Under the pieces are notes generated by a model. That model was not told where the DNA came from. It saw nothing but the letters and a program-made list of their open reading frames with translations, and made no database searches. 64,000 nt of DNA. Source: Cinclus cinclus. Lineage: Eukaryota; Chordata; Aves; Passeriformes; Cinclidae. The DNA is taken from assembly GCF_963662255.1 (NCBI RefSeq), contig NC_085071.1:4800701-4864700 (forward strand). The letters run 5' to 3'. Position numbers and translations under genes: made by a program. Below are positions 10,401 through 21,540 of this stretch, in pieces (positions within the stretch are counted from its first letter, which is position 1; every line of letters begins with the position of its first letter).

Positions 10401-12069
10401 ACAGGGTTGCACTTTCAAGCTCAGTTCGTGTTTAACAACTTTGGCCAAATTGGAGAATAAGCCCAAGAGCTGCCACTGCATTTTCCAGCCCATGGAATCA
10501 ACAATCCCTACATTTCACCATCATTCCCAGTGCCAGGGGAGTTACTGCCACACTTTTCCTTCTTTGTTTTGGGAACCTTTCCCAACTTTTTTGTGGTTTC
10601 ACCATCAAACTCAGCAGTTCTGCCCAGTGAAAGCAGCTGAGCATGGAAGGTACCTGCCCAAATGACACCAGGTTCTGTGGATGCTTCTTCAGGAAAAAGA
10701 ATTTTTCCCTGGTTGCTTTTTTTTTTTGTTTCTCTTGAAATGTCTCTGAATTGAGGGATCACCTGTCGGAATGAGGAACTGAGCAGGGAGTGGGCAGGCT
10801 TTGCCTATTTAAAGCTCTGAGCAGGGGAAAATAAACATCACTTTGTCCTTATTCTCTTTTATTCTTCCAGCCTTCTGCACCATTTCCATTCACAGGAGTG
10901 CTTTGTGCCCTCCAAATTTAAAATAAACACAGAGACAGCAGAGCAGCTGCTGAGAATTTAGGGATCTCAGTGTTCCACAGTAAACATGACAAGCTCTGAT
11001 GAGGGGTGGGAATGCCCTTTCCCTGGAAAATCCCCAGCTTCAGGCATTTCACGCTTGAAAAAAAATAAATTAAAAAACCCAAAACAACCAAAAACCAAAA
11101 AGATTTTGGAGGAAATATTTTGATAGGTGGCACATGGAGATGTAAATTTGGAATAATCCAAACCAGCACTGGGTATCCCTGCGTCCTCACAGGCTCCTTG
11201 GATCTGGCACTTAGCTGGAATTTCCTCTCTACCACGTCTCTCTCAAGCATGGAAATTCTCCAGCTGCACCGAGCGTGCTGAGCTGTACAAAACCTGTACA
11301 AAACTTGCACAAAACCTGCACAAAACCCAGCGGCAAGGAACCCTGTGCAGCAAGCAGGAATCCACTCTAGAGCTGGATGGGGAACAACTCCTGTGTTCAG
11401 CAGAGGAAATGTTTTCCTTCAGCGGGAAATGGAGCGGGCACTGCCATCCTGAGCAGCAGCAGATGGGACAGCAGAGCTGGGAGCCAGATCCAGGCACTTC
11501 CAGGCTTTTTGCTGGGCAGGTACTCCAGCTCCAAAGCAGAGGTAGGCAGGATAAAAATGCCAAGCAGCCATCCTGCCGTGGCTGCCTGCATCCCTCCAGA
11601 TCCACAAACACTCTGGCTCTGCGAATAAATTTGGCAAATTGGCAAATTCTGAGGGCAAACAGAGCAGCATGGCTTTGCAGCAAAGCTCCGTTCCCAGCCC
11701 AGGATCAGCTGCTGTGATGAACCCAATGCACCAGCAGCACTCAGACCCCAAAGTCAAATTAGCAATCAGAGCCCCTGCAGAAAGAGCAGGCCAGGCTTTA
11801 TCCAGTGCAAGTTATAATTCCACTGATGTCAAAAAATCCTGGGCTGATTTGTGCCTGCTGAGAGCCAACTCCTCATATTTTGCATTTTTCATGCACTTTG
11901 TCTTTCTCTTCCAGCTCTCCTGCCAGCCTGACCTGGGGCAGACCTGTTGGGATGATCCTCACATGGATTTGCTGGGTCACAGTAATTGCAGTTAATTGTC
12001 ACGCTGGATTTTCCCAGGTTTCCCCCTGGAGTAGTTGTTGGACACCTTGCATTTGCTCTGGGTGGATTT
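10401..12069. other. Mostly unannotated; A/C tract and short tandem
   Basis: An A-rich A/C tract lies at about 11057-11105. A four-copy 10-11 bp tandem built on 'tgcacaaaacc' / 'tgtacaaaacc' lies at about 11283-11327. Overlapping open frames around 11240-11760 on both strands lack recognisable domains. Confidence 0.5.
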
Positions 12070-12148
12070 TAGAATCACAGAATGGCTTTTTTGGAAGGGA
12101 ACTTAAAGATCCTCCAGATCCACCCCCTTCCAAGGGCAGGGACACTGA
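12070..12148 (-). mobile_element. CR1 LINE 3' end fragment (antisense)
   Basis: The antisense CR1 tail 'agaatcacagaatgg' is followed by 'ggaagggaacttaaagatc' and then 'aagggcagggacact'. Only the terminal ~80 bases are present. Confidence 0.78.
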
Positions 12149-13366
12149 AGTCCTTATGGTTCTGTGCTGTTAACAGCTTTGCTCTCCCTCCTTTCTGCTT
12201 TTTGACCACTCATCCAAGCCCATCCAAGGTGTGATTCATTGGAGTGGAGGCTTCCAGACTTGCAGGTCTAGGACTTGTGTCAGGCACTCCACTTTCACTG
12301 ATCTGCCACTTTCTCACATGAATATCTTGGCTGGGTGAATGAAGGACTAGCATCCAAGAAGAGCATCCCAAATATTTACCCAGCTCTGAGAAACATAAAT
12401 ACTCCAATATTAAAATCTTATGTCTGGGCTGTGGATGTAGGAGGGCTTTTAAAATAATCCTGCTCTGAATTACCTCAGCACTCCTTCCCACTTCCCTTTT
12501 GCTTTTATTCCCCCCGAACCTCTCCCTTCCCACACTCTGACTGACACAACAATCGGTTGACAGCTCCAAGCACAGCCCTTGGTGCTTTCCAGAAGGGAAT
12601 AAAGGGAGAGTTTGGTCTCACAGCCCAGCCCTACCCTTCCCAAAGCTGGGTGAGGTGGCAGAGCTGCCTCTGTCACAGCACGGGGGCACAGGAAGCACCA
12701 TCTGACCCAGCCAGCTGTGCCCAGCTGCAGCAGGGAAGGAGCTCAGTGATGTCTCTCCTCCAGCGGCCACCGCAGCCCAGCTGTGCTGACATTTGTTCGT
12801 CCACACACGCACACCACGGAGCTGCAGGAAAAGCAGGAGATAAAACTTGGCCGGGAACCTTGCTGGCTGGCAAGGTTTTATCCTGAGCCTGGAATCCTGC
12901 AGCCCCGGACATGCCTGAGCACACAAATGCAGCGTGGTTGGGTGGGGAGACTTGAACAGGCACAAAGCAGGAGCTGGGTGTTTGTTTTTCCTGGGGAGCT
13001 TTGGGGGAAGGCTTGTGGTAACATCAGAATGTGGTAATTGGGATGGAAGAGGCAAAGGGAACTTGGCACAGAGACAGGATAAACTTGAATCCATTAAAAC
13101 AGGGACCAGGGAGCTGCTGTCCCCTCCGTTCTCGCCGTTTGACATTGTCATGTAACGCGGATATGACAAAGTGACAGCTGCACAAACCAGGCAGCAGGAG
13201 AGCCCTCACCTGCAGCAATTTCCTGATGAAAACAGTGCCTGAAGCACTGATGGATCAGAGCCAAGGCTCGAGGGGACACAGCGGCCAGAAATGACCAAAG
13301 GTTTGTCCAGAGCTCGGGAGAGCTGCGGGCCTGGGTACCGGAGTGCCCCACTCAGGTGACCCCCCG
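12149..13366. other. Unannotated single-copy sequence
   Basis: No recognised repeat or gene. The 183-residue minus frame (12618-13169) has no motif I recognise. Confidence 0.45.
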
Positions 13367-13756
13367 TGCTGGGGAGATCCGACAATGACCCCATCAGCAC
13401 TGGGGAGATCCCACAGTGACCCCATCAGCACTGGGGAGATCCCACAGTGACCCCTAGAACTGGGGAGATCCCACAGTGACCCCATCAGCACTGGGGAGAT
13501 CCCACAGTGACCCCTAGAACTGGGGAGATCCCACAGTGACCCCATCAGCACTGGGGAGATCCGACAATGACCCCATCAGCACTGGGGAGATCCCACAGTG
13601 ACCCCTAGAACTGGGGAGATCCCACAGTGACCCCATCAGCACTGGGGAGATCCCACAGTGACCCCTAGAACTGGGGAGATCCCACAGTGACCCTATCAGC
13701 ACTGGGGAGATCCCACAGTGACCCCATCAGCACTGGGGAGATCCCACAGTGACCCC
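13367..13756. repeat. Minisatellite with 29/31-bp units in a 60-bp higher order
   Basis: Thirteen or so units share 'actggggagatcccacag' then 'tgacccc'. They end either 'atcagc' (31 bp) or 'taga' (29 bp). Alternation of the two gives a 60-bp higher-order period, clearest at 13440-13560 and 13590-13690. A few units read 'gatccgacaatg' instead. Confidence 0.96.
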
Positions 13757-13969
13757 CGGCAGGAGGTTCTGCCTGCAGGGAGCTGATTCACCACTCTCCC
13801 CTGGCACTGCCACAGTTCAGAGCTGGGTCACAGTGTCCAGCACATGGTGTCAGGGGATCTGTGGCACTAACAGGGTCACTCTTCATTCTCACAGGGAGGG
13901 AACAAGCAGAAACACTTCCAGGGAAAAATGCCTTTCCCTCTCCATCTCTAATGTCATCAAGGTGGGGTA
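13757..13969. other. Unannotated spacer
   Basis: No recognised feature. Confidence 0.45.
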
Positions 13970-14216
13970 TGCAAAACTCCAAGAGCAGTAACGAGGTAAT
14001 TACATTCCTACTAATGTCTTCAACTGGTCTGGCAACACACGTTGGCATGAGACCAGAAAGTTATAGCAGCAAGGTGATTAGGGACAGGTAACAGCTAAAA
14101 ATACAGAGGGAGATTAATTAATAATTGATGGTGTAGGTAGAACACTGCAGAAAGTATAATTAATGCTGAACAAACTTGATATAACTCTGTCTTGTTAAAG
14201 GCTAATAAAATGTTTC
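13970..14216. promoter_or_regulatory. Possible conserved non-coding block
   Basis: AT-rich and repeat-free with clustered homeodomain-like words ('gaggtaattacattcc', 'gattaattaataattgat', 'gtataattaatgctg'). The impression rests on composition and motif clustering only. Confidence 0.3.
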
Positions 14217-14384
14217 AGTGCTCTTCTGGATCCGGGCTTTCAAAGCTCTTAGGATCAGCCCATCCACTCAAGGGGGTCTGCAGAGCTCCCCTGAGCAGGG
14301 CAGACCCTGGTCTGGCACCTCGGGGGTCACACGGGGACACGTCCTGAGCACACTTCACACAGAGTCACACACACTCCTGTTGGA
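14217..14384. other. Short unassigned spacer
   Basis: No firm assignment. The right end may already belong to the following CR1. Confidence 0.4.
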
Positions 14385-14858
14385 CATGTCTCACCTGCTG
14401 GAGAGAGCCCAGAGGAGGCCCCAGGAGGAGCAGAGGGATGGAGCAGCTCTGCTGGGAGGAAAGGCTGGCAGAGCTGGGATGGTTCAGCCTGGAGAAGAGA
14501 CCAGAGGCGACCTCACTGTGACCTTCCAGGACCCAAAGGGAGCTTACAGGGAAGATGGAGAGAGACTTTGGACAAGGGATGGAGGGACAGGACAAGGGGA
14601 AAGGCTCCAGACTGGAAAAGGGGAGATTTGGGTGGGATATGGGTAAGGAATTGTTCTCTGGGAGGTGGGCAGGACCTGGCACAGGGTGCCCAGAGCAGCT
14701 GTGGCTGCCCCTGGATCCCTGGAAGTGCCCAGGGCCAGGCTGGACACTGGGGCTTGGAACAACCTGGGACAGTGGGAGGTGTCCCTGCCCATGGCAGGGG
14801 TGGCACTGGATAATCTTTGAGGTCCTTCTCAACCCAAACCATCGCACAACTCTGCACA
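14385..14858 (+). mobile_element. CR1 LINE 3' portion; shares 395 identical bases with 45017-45411
   Basis: Sense CR1 from 'gagcccagaggaggcccc' through 'ggttcagcctggagaaga', 'gagagactttggacaaggg', 'cagagcagctgtggctgcc' and 'gtgtccctgcccatggcag' to the tail 'aatctttgaggtccttctc'. Bases 14409-14803 match 45017-45411 without a mismatch that I could find, while both flanks remain CR1 but diverge. Protein-like frames here are repeat translations. Confidence 0.95.
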
Positions 14859-15809
14859 TGCAGCCCTTAGTTCTCAGATTCTGGTTTTACCCAGAGGCCT
14901 TTTGCAAACCTTATGCATTGCTGTGGAAAAAGACATATTTAAGTAATCTCACTCAGTGCCTCATGACTGGAGCTGCTGGTGAATGATTTGAGTTGGCCAA
15001 AAGCAGCCAAGGATAGAGAGAATCCTCACCTGAGTCAGTAAGAACCCAGGGGCTGTAATTGCTGAATTCTGAGCAGCCAGACCCCTGCTCAGAGCTGCCT
15101 GCAGCAGCATTTCCAAAGCTCCCAGGAGCTGATGGGCAGGAAAACTCTGCAGCTGCCTGTGAACCTTCCTGTGGCCACGATTCTCTGATCCCCAGGGCAC
15201 TCCCAGGGCTGGTAATGCTGGTAACATCCTCAGCTGCAACAAATGGCACCTGAACAGCAGCAAAATCTCTGTCCTGGGAATCAGCATCATCCTGTTCAGA
15301 TCAAAGAGCTGAGCTGTTCTCAGATCACAAAATGGAAGAAAAAAGCCCCTCTCTGACTAACAGCCTATATGCAGTATTTATTCAGCTACTAGAGGAGCAT
15401 TAAAACATTCAAGAGCTGCCGTGATTAGGAAAAGAGCAGTGAAATATTCACATTTCCATGTCCTACACTGGCACAGCACACAGGGTGACACTCACAGAAG
15501 AGTCACGGCCCAGGGGAACCAGGCCACCCCCTCACCAAGACAAGAAACCTTCCCTGCTCGGTATTCATTCTGTAATTGATTGATTGGTTGATTGTCCGTG
15601 TCTGCATGGGCTCCTGCCTGTGCCGTGGCTCAGGAATCACAACTGCCTTGATCATCCCCTGCCCCCAAACCTTGTTGAAAACAGACCCAGACCTCAAGTC
15701 TGGGCTTTGAAGAAGCACCAAGGGAAGAGCCTGACAGGGCTACGAACAGAATTTGAACAGCTAAAGGAGCCAAGTTCCCATCAGCCCAGCTCAGTCACGC
15801 TCTGAGGCA
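14859..15809. other. Unannotated single-copy sequence
   Basis: No recognised gene or repeat. Confidence 0.45.
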
Positions 15810-15902
15810 CAGGGTGGGATTGGGGTGTCCTGTGCAGGGCCAGGAGTTGCACTGGGTGGTCCTTGGGGGTCCCTTCCAGCTCTGGACGTTCCATGATTCC
15901 CT
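15810..15902 (+). mobile_element. CR1 LINE tail, different subfamily
   Basis: 'gtcctgtgcagggccaggag' then 'ttgcactgggtggtccttgg' and 'gtcccttccagctctgg' ending 'ttccatgattc'. This is the tail variant seen also at 43970-44045 and differs from the common type in this window. Confidence 0.8.
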
Positions 15903-18342
15903 GACTCGTGGCTCAGCTGCCACCACCCCATTATTCAGTGTGGTGACCCCAAACAGTGGCACTCAGGACATCCCCCCTGTGACTTTGCTCTGCCCCTGAA
16001 GGAACCCAACGCTCCCCACTCAAGGCCGGTGTGAGGATTAATCAGGTAATATTGACAAAGTGCTTTGAACATGGAAAACTTGAGCTGCTGTGCATTTGTT
16101 TACTCATCTGCTAAGTCAGGAGCATAATACCCACCCCAGAGGGCTCACAGGAGGCTTATTGAGCTTTTATTTGCAGAGCACTCAGAGATCCTTGATGAGA
16201 AAACGCTGCAGGAACATCAAGGGTTGTTGTGATCAGACAGGCAGGCACTGGAGACTTCTTGGCCAGCTCTGGATTCCAGGAATAAAGTGGGAACAAATCA
16301 AGGCCGGCTCTCAACCCAAGGCCAGCTTCTTTGTTTTATCAGAGAATAAGGAAGAACTGATGGACTGGGTTTGCTCTCCCCACGGTGGCAGGGAAGGATT
16401 CCAGCCTGGGAATGTGATGGGCTCCCAGCAACCTCCACCACCAGGGCTGACTAAAGCACCACCCACTCACCTGTTGTGCAGCAAAATAGCAAATAAAGCA
16501 TTTTTAAATATTTGGTGGTTATTTCCTGCAGCAGACGAACCACGAGGCTTTACTTTGATCACCACGAAGTAAAGGATGCTCCAAGGTGTTTGCTTCCATC
16601 ATGGGGCTCTGCCAGGTGCCTTCAGGCTCCTGAGGAAAGCAGTGATGAAGGGAACGGCAGGAGAGCCAGGGCTGCCTCTTGTTCTTGCTCTGAAGAGAAA
16701 TGCATCTCCTTCCTGGAGACATCTCACCCCACCAAAGCCTCCTCTGCTCGGCATAATGAGGGCATCACTCTTTGCAGGTAGTTTTGGAAGCAGCTAATTA
16801 TGCTGTGCTGTGGGAAGCTGCTGTGCATTCCTCATGTTCTGGGCGATCCAGGAGAGTTTAACTAGGAATAATGGCACAAAACTGTGCAGGGAATATTTTA
16901 AACTGAGCACCAGGCAGAACTTCCTAGCAGGGATGCACATCCTGAGGAGAAACAGGAGAGGGATCCTTTTATACTGGGCAGGACCAGCAGGAAGGGAACA
17001 TCTCCCAGGGCTGCAGGGGCTGTTATTTAATCTCTTTGGGCACCTAATATTGGGACAACTTTCACTGAAGAAAGGGAAAACTCAGGGAATTAAGGAGACC
17101 AACTTCACACAATTAAAAATGTGCACCCACTTGGAAGGAGTAAAAGGCAAATTAATCATGAAAGAACAGCCTGGAATGGGAGAGTTAGGAAGGGGAAAAC
17201 AATAAACAGATTGTGTGTTCACTGAGCAAGGGTAAGGGATCACAAAATAACCTTTGCCTCATCTCAATTCAAAATCCCTGGGGACAGAGGAGTGGGTACA
17301 TGGAAGGACTTCACTGAATCCCCAGCTCCTCTACAGAGGGAGGAGCCCCACTGAGAGGTCACAGGGCTCCTTTTCCCAATACTGGAAGGTCTTGCAACAC
17401 AGAGCTTGGAAAAGGCACTGAGAGCTCTTGAATTAAATCAGGAGAATGTGAAACACACTTTCTGGCAAGCTCTAACAGAGGCAGAAAGCAAAGCGTGCAA
17501 AGGAATTGAGTTTGTGTCCAAGTTTTCTGCTCTCCCACTCCCTCCCAGTGCAGACACAAGGCCAGGGAGAAAGGAACATTTATCTGCCTGGTGACATCTC
17601 TCTCACATTCTCCAGATTATGTGTGGAAGGAAAAAAAATCCTTTTTTATCCTGAACTTCCTTTTTCTTTTCTTTTTTTTTTTTTTTTTTTTTTTTACCCT
17701 GCAAGTCTCATCACTTCTTTTCATTCCTGGCTGAGCACTACAAAGTGTCACCAGCGCAGCAGTGTTTTAACTGCTAATAACAGACAGCAGCAAATCCACC
17801 CCACCAGAGCTGCTCTTTTCCCTCCCCTGCACTAATGCTCCTGACAGCCTCTTTTACAACCTCTTCACACCCACCCGAGCGAGCTGGCCTCACACAGCTG
17901 ACCTGGGCTTGTTGTCTGCAGGTCCTTGTGATCTGCACTCGAATGCAAATGTACTTCAAGGCAGCCCTTCGAGTCTGGAAATGCTGCAGTTCTCCAGGGG
18001 AGCCTACCAGATGCACTCTGATGGATTTTAGGATGAGATTCCAGCAGGGCTGGGTCTAATCAGCAAATCAGGACTTTGCTTCCTAAGGGGTTTTGTTTGT
18101 CTGTTTGTTTAACATGAAAGACAGAGCAGAACATTTGAATAACGCAGGATTAAGAAAGGATAAACCTGGCCAGCACAATTTAACAATTTCAGGGCCAGAG
18201 ACCAGTATCAGGAATCTCAGGGAGCTCCAAGCAAACCCTGCACCAGCAGAGCCTGGGGGTGCTGCTCACGGGCTGAGGATGCAGCAGCAGGGACAGAGAT
18301 GCTCTGCCCTCCTCCATCCTGGGAAACCCAACAAAAAAATGG
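15903..18342. other. Unannotated; T24 run
   Basis: A 24-base T run lies at 17672-17695. No gene is recognised. The 160-residue plus frame at 16090-16572 has no known motif. A region near 16850-17060 may be a decayed repeat but could not be assigned. Confidence 0.45.
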
Positions 18343-18475
18343 GGATCACAGAATCCCAGGCTGGTCTGGATTCAAAGGGACCTTAAAGATAATCTCGTTG
18401 GGGTGGGCAGGGACACCTCCCACCAGACCAGGTGGCTCAGCCCCATCCAACCTTGGGGTCAGTGCTTGCACAGCT
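18343..18475 (-). mobile_element. CR1 LINE 3' end (antisense)
   Basis: 'gatcacagaatcccaggctg', then 'aaagggaccttaaagataat', 'gggcagggacacctccca' and 'cagccccatccaaccttgg'. This is an antisense CR1 terminus. Confidence 0.85.
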
Positions 18476-19687
18476 CAACAAAACGCTGTGCCACGAAAGT
18501 GTCACCACTCAGGGACTTCCACCCCTGAGCTGCTCGACAGAGTGAGGGTCTCGCAGTGTCTGATTTTCCTTATCACGCCTGATGGTTCACGTCAGCTTTG
18601 CTTCCTTTAGAGCCAAGCTGGGAGCACAGACTGAAAGTGCTCCGTGCAGGAGGTCGCTGTCCCAAATCACAGCCTGCAACATGCCCTAAAAATAATAAAA
18701 ATAGAGCCCCAGCCTGAATCCCAGCACCCTGCAACGCAGAGCCACCTCCACCTGCTGGATGTGAGCCTCACCTATCACTCCCCACCCCAGGGAGGACGAA
18801 GGGTGTGAGGCTGCAAGGGAACACAAAGGTTATTTTCATGTTTTATGCGTTTCAGGCTTTGCCTGAGGCACTCCGAGGCAGTCTGCAAAGCTGCCTGGAG
18901 TCCCTTGGTGGTTGTTAGCAGCTGGCAGGCCCAGCAAGTGGCAGCGAAATGAAGAGTTTAAGTGGAAGAGTGAATTAAAAAAAAAAAAAAAACAACAAAA
19001 CAAAACAAAACGGCAAAATGAAGTGTCAGCCAAGGTTTCCAGCACAGAGATGGCTCCATACGACTGCAGGAACTGGGCTTTGAATCATCATCCTCCTCAT
19101 CATCCTCCTCCTCCTCCAGTGCTGTCCCAGCAAGGACAGGAGCCACAGCCACATCCTCACCTCCAGGAGCCCTCAGATTTACAAGAAGGTAGGAATGTTG
19201 ATTTTTGGCAAGGGGAGGATGCAGATGAGCACATGCAGGTGCCTGCCCTCAGCTCTGCTGCCCATGGCCTCAGCCCCAGCTGGGCTCAGCAGGGAGAGGT
19301 CCCCTCTTGGACCAGCAACACCTGCAAGAGCAACGTGACCTCTCTCCAGGGAGAACAGGACAAAAGTCATCCAAGACATTTTTGCCTGTGAGATCTGGGC
19401 ACTCCACGGTGTCTGGGAGGTGATTTTGCTCACAAGACCCTCAGAAAAAGGAGAAGACGACAGTGAACTGATAGTCAGGAAGTCTTGTATCTCTTGGAGC
19501 AATATTTAGGTGGCCTAAATCCCACCCACAAACTCTTCTGTCACCTCCAGGTTGCTCGAGCACCTTTCTCAAAGAAATGTGGCCTCAGGTCACCCCCAGG
19601 GCAGGACACAGCCCCAACCCCTGGGTTCTCATCCCCACCAGCCCCAAAGTGCATTTTCCAGACACAACTTCGGATCAACTTCTGTAG
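18476..19687. other. Unannotated; A/C tract at 18976-19012
   Basis: Contains a short poly-A plus 'aacaaaac' tract and a small run of 'cat/cct' triplets near 19083-19118. Otherwise nothing recognised. Confidence 0.45.
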
Positions 19688-19765
19688 ACAAGGACATCAA
19701 TTCTGTCCAAATAAACATTAATGATACTAATAACGAAGAGAACCCACAGATCTTCAGTGAAGCCG
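19688..19765 (+). other. Candidate 78-nt phase 1-1 exon (unproven)
   Basis: An acceptor 'caacttctgtag' precedes 19688 and a strong donor 'gaagccg|gtgagtatt' starts at 19766. The 78 nt (26 codons) are open in a frame that enters and leaves in phase 1, so it could be skipped or included without a frameshift. The predicted peptide is hydrophilic and Asn/Glu-rich, containing INSVQININDTNNEENPQIF. I do not recognise the protein. The acceptor's pyrimidine tract is only moderate. Of the internal splice-bounded frames in this window this one looks most like coding sequence, but there is no independent support. Confidence 0.25.
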
Positions 19766-20241
19766 GTGAGTATTTGGGGAGACAAATGACTCAATTAGGG
19801 AGGCTATGGAGGAGCCCTGAACCATGGCCACGGTGAGCAGGAGGTCCTGCTGCTCCCTGCAGCCAAGGGAACGGAGCCACTTCGCTTCCTGAGAGGGCCT
19901 GGCCCCTCCTGAGTTTTCCAAAAAAGCCTTTAATGGCTCTACATGGTCTGTGCTTGTCCCCGAGTCACTGCAAATCACAATAAATAATCACCACCCTGTC
20001 ACAGCCAAGGCAGCCGAGGTTATGCATTGTGCAATCAACAGGAGGAGGGAAGAAAAGGGAAAAAAAAAAAAAAACCAAAAACCAACAAAACCCAAAATGA
20101 GAATCCAAATCACTGCAAGGCAGGTCTAGTGCAGATCAGCCCCAGCACAGCCTCTCCAGTCCCCACCATGCAGGGGCCAGGACCATCAGAGAGCAGCAAC
20201 TCCAACATCTGCCTGCAGCTGCATCCCTGCCACAGCAGCGC
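19766..20241. other. Unannotated; A/C tract
   Basis: A poly-A/A-C tract lies at about 20059-20098. Otherwise no recognised feature. Confidence 0.45.
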
Positions 20242-20697
20242 TGCCTTTTGGAGCTACCCAGAAACAGAGGCCAGACAAAATTAAGGGAATAAAAAGCAGT
20301 TTATTTCTATTTATTGGAGGCCCTTCAGGTGGCTCTTTAGGGCAGACAAAGCCCCCCCCTGCTCCTAGGGGCTACACCCAAAATGGATGACGAGTCAGGG
20401 GTTTTAACTCTTTTATAAGTTTGGTCCATTTGCATATTGGGGGTTAATCTCCCAATTCCAGCTTCAGGTAACGAAGTCATTTACCCCAATTTGCTCCCCC
20501 CAATCACTTTTGTTTCCATCTCTCAGGGCCTGAGGCAGTGAGGTGTCCTTGATTCCCAGCCTGGAGAGGAATTGTTGTGTCTGCCCAAAACGGGAGAGCA
20601 GCAGCTCACACTGGATATGGAGTTTAGAGTTATACACTAAAGAATTGCAGGGTTACAAATGGATGAAAAATAGAAAAGCTCAAATCCTAAAGCATCA
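20242..20697 (-). mobile_element. Solo LTR, family A, copy 1
   Basis: On the minus strand it starts TGATGCTTTAGG and ends in CCAAAAGGCA, with an octamer-like 'atatgcaaatggaccaaa', a TATA-like 'cttataaaagag' and the polyadenylation region 'caataaatagaaataaac'. The same sequence recurs at 33030-33473 and, more diverged, at 43318-43745. Flanking hexamers GCAGCG (left) and GCAGTG (right) may be a target duplication with one mismatch. The right neighbour is CR1 tail, so it may have landed in a CR1. Confidence 0.8.
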
Positions 20698-20768
20698 GCA
20701 GTGGGTGGAACTGGATGAAGGGACTTTAAGGTCCCTTCCAATCCAAACCACCCCACAATTCTGAGATC
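20698..20768 (+). mobile_element. CR1 LINE tail fragment
   Basis: 'gtggaactggatgaaggg', then 'ctttaaggtcccttccaa' and 'tccaaaccaccccaca'. The last ~70 bases of a sense CR1 directly abut the LTR. Confidence 0.8.
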
Positions 20769-21375
20769 TCCATCACAATCTGCAGCTCCAAAAGCTTCCC
20801 CTGAAGTGGGGGAAGGCAGAGGAGAGGAGGCAGCAGGAGACATCCCCATCCCTTTCTCCTCGTTGCCCTTCCTCTGAGCAGGCTCTCCATGGTGATGTGT
20901 GAGACACAAAAGCAATTTCCAGCACTACAAGGCAAATCTGCCCATCTGCAATGTCCCGGGAAGTTAATACATCCAGGGCCTCCCCTGCCTGCTGGAAAAT
21001 TTCCATGGAAATGGGGCTGTGGATGCCACCTCTCAGGCTCTGTTCCCTGGTGCCCAGAATTATGCAAAATGGCACCTTCCAGACATAAAAATCTGCCACT
21101 TTTCAGTCTGTGAAGTGAATTCCCCAGCTGCACAACAAGTGACAGGCTGAGGGACAGTGATGGGCACAGTCATTGAAGCAAGGTCCCCTCAGCCAGGCAG
21201 GGCTGGTGGAGCACCTGTATCCTCCCCAAGGACTCCGTGTCCAATCTTCCCTCTCCTGCTGCCTGGGTACAGCTCCTCAGTGCCCAAAGGAGTCAGACAT
21301 GAAGGAAAAAAGAAACCTTAAAGCCTCATCACACAGCTGGAGAGCAATGGCAGATCTGGGATGGGCTGGAAATAT
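20769..21375. other. Unannotated spacer
   Basis: No recognised feature. Confidence 0.45.
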
Positions 21376-21540
21376 ATCACAGAATGGAATGGTTGGGGTG
21401 GGAAGGGACCTTAAAGATCATTCCAGCCCTGTCATGGGCAGGGACATCTTCCCCTATCCCAGGTTACTCCAAGCCCTGTCCAGCCTGGCCTTGGACACTT
21501 CCAGGGATCCAGGGGCAGCCACAGCTTCTCTTGGCATATG
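21376..21540 (-). mobile_element. CR1 LINE 3' end (antisense)
   Basis: 'atcacagaatggaatgg', 'ggaagggaccttaaagatca', 'catgggcagggacatct', 'agcctggccttggacactt' and 'gcagccacagcttctct' occur in antisense order. Confidence 0.92.

Noticed and set aside
14365..14859. 164-residue minus frame repeated almost identically at 44925-45461
   Set aside because: The duplication is explained by the shared CR1 segment. CR1 3' ends are not coding on this strand.
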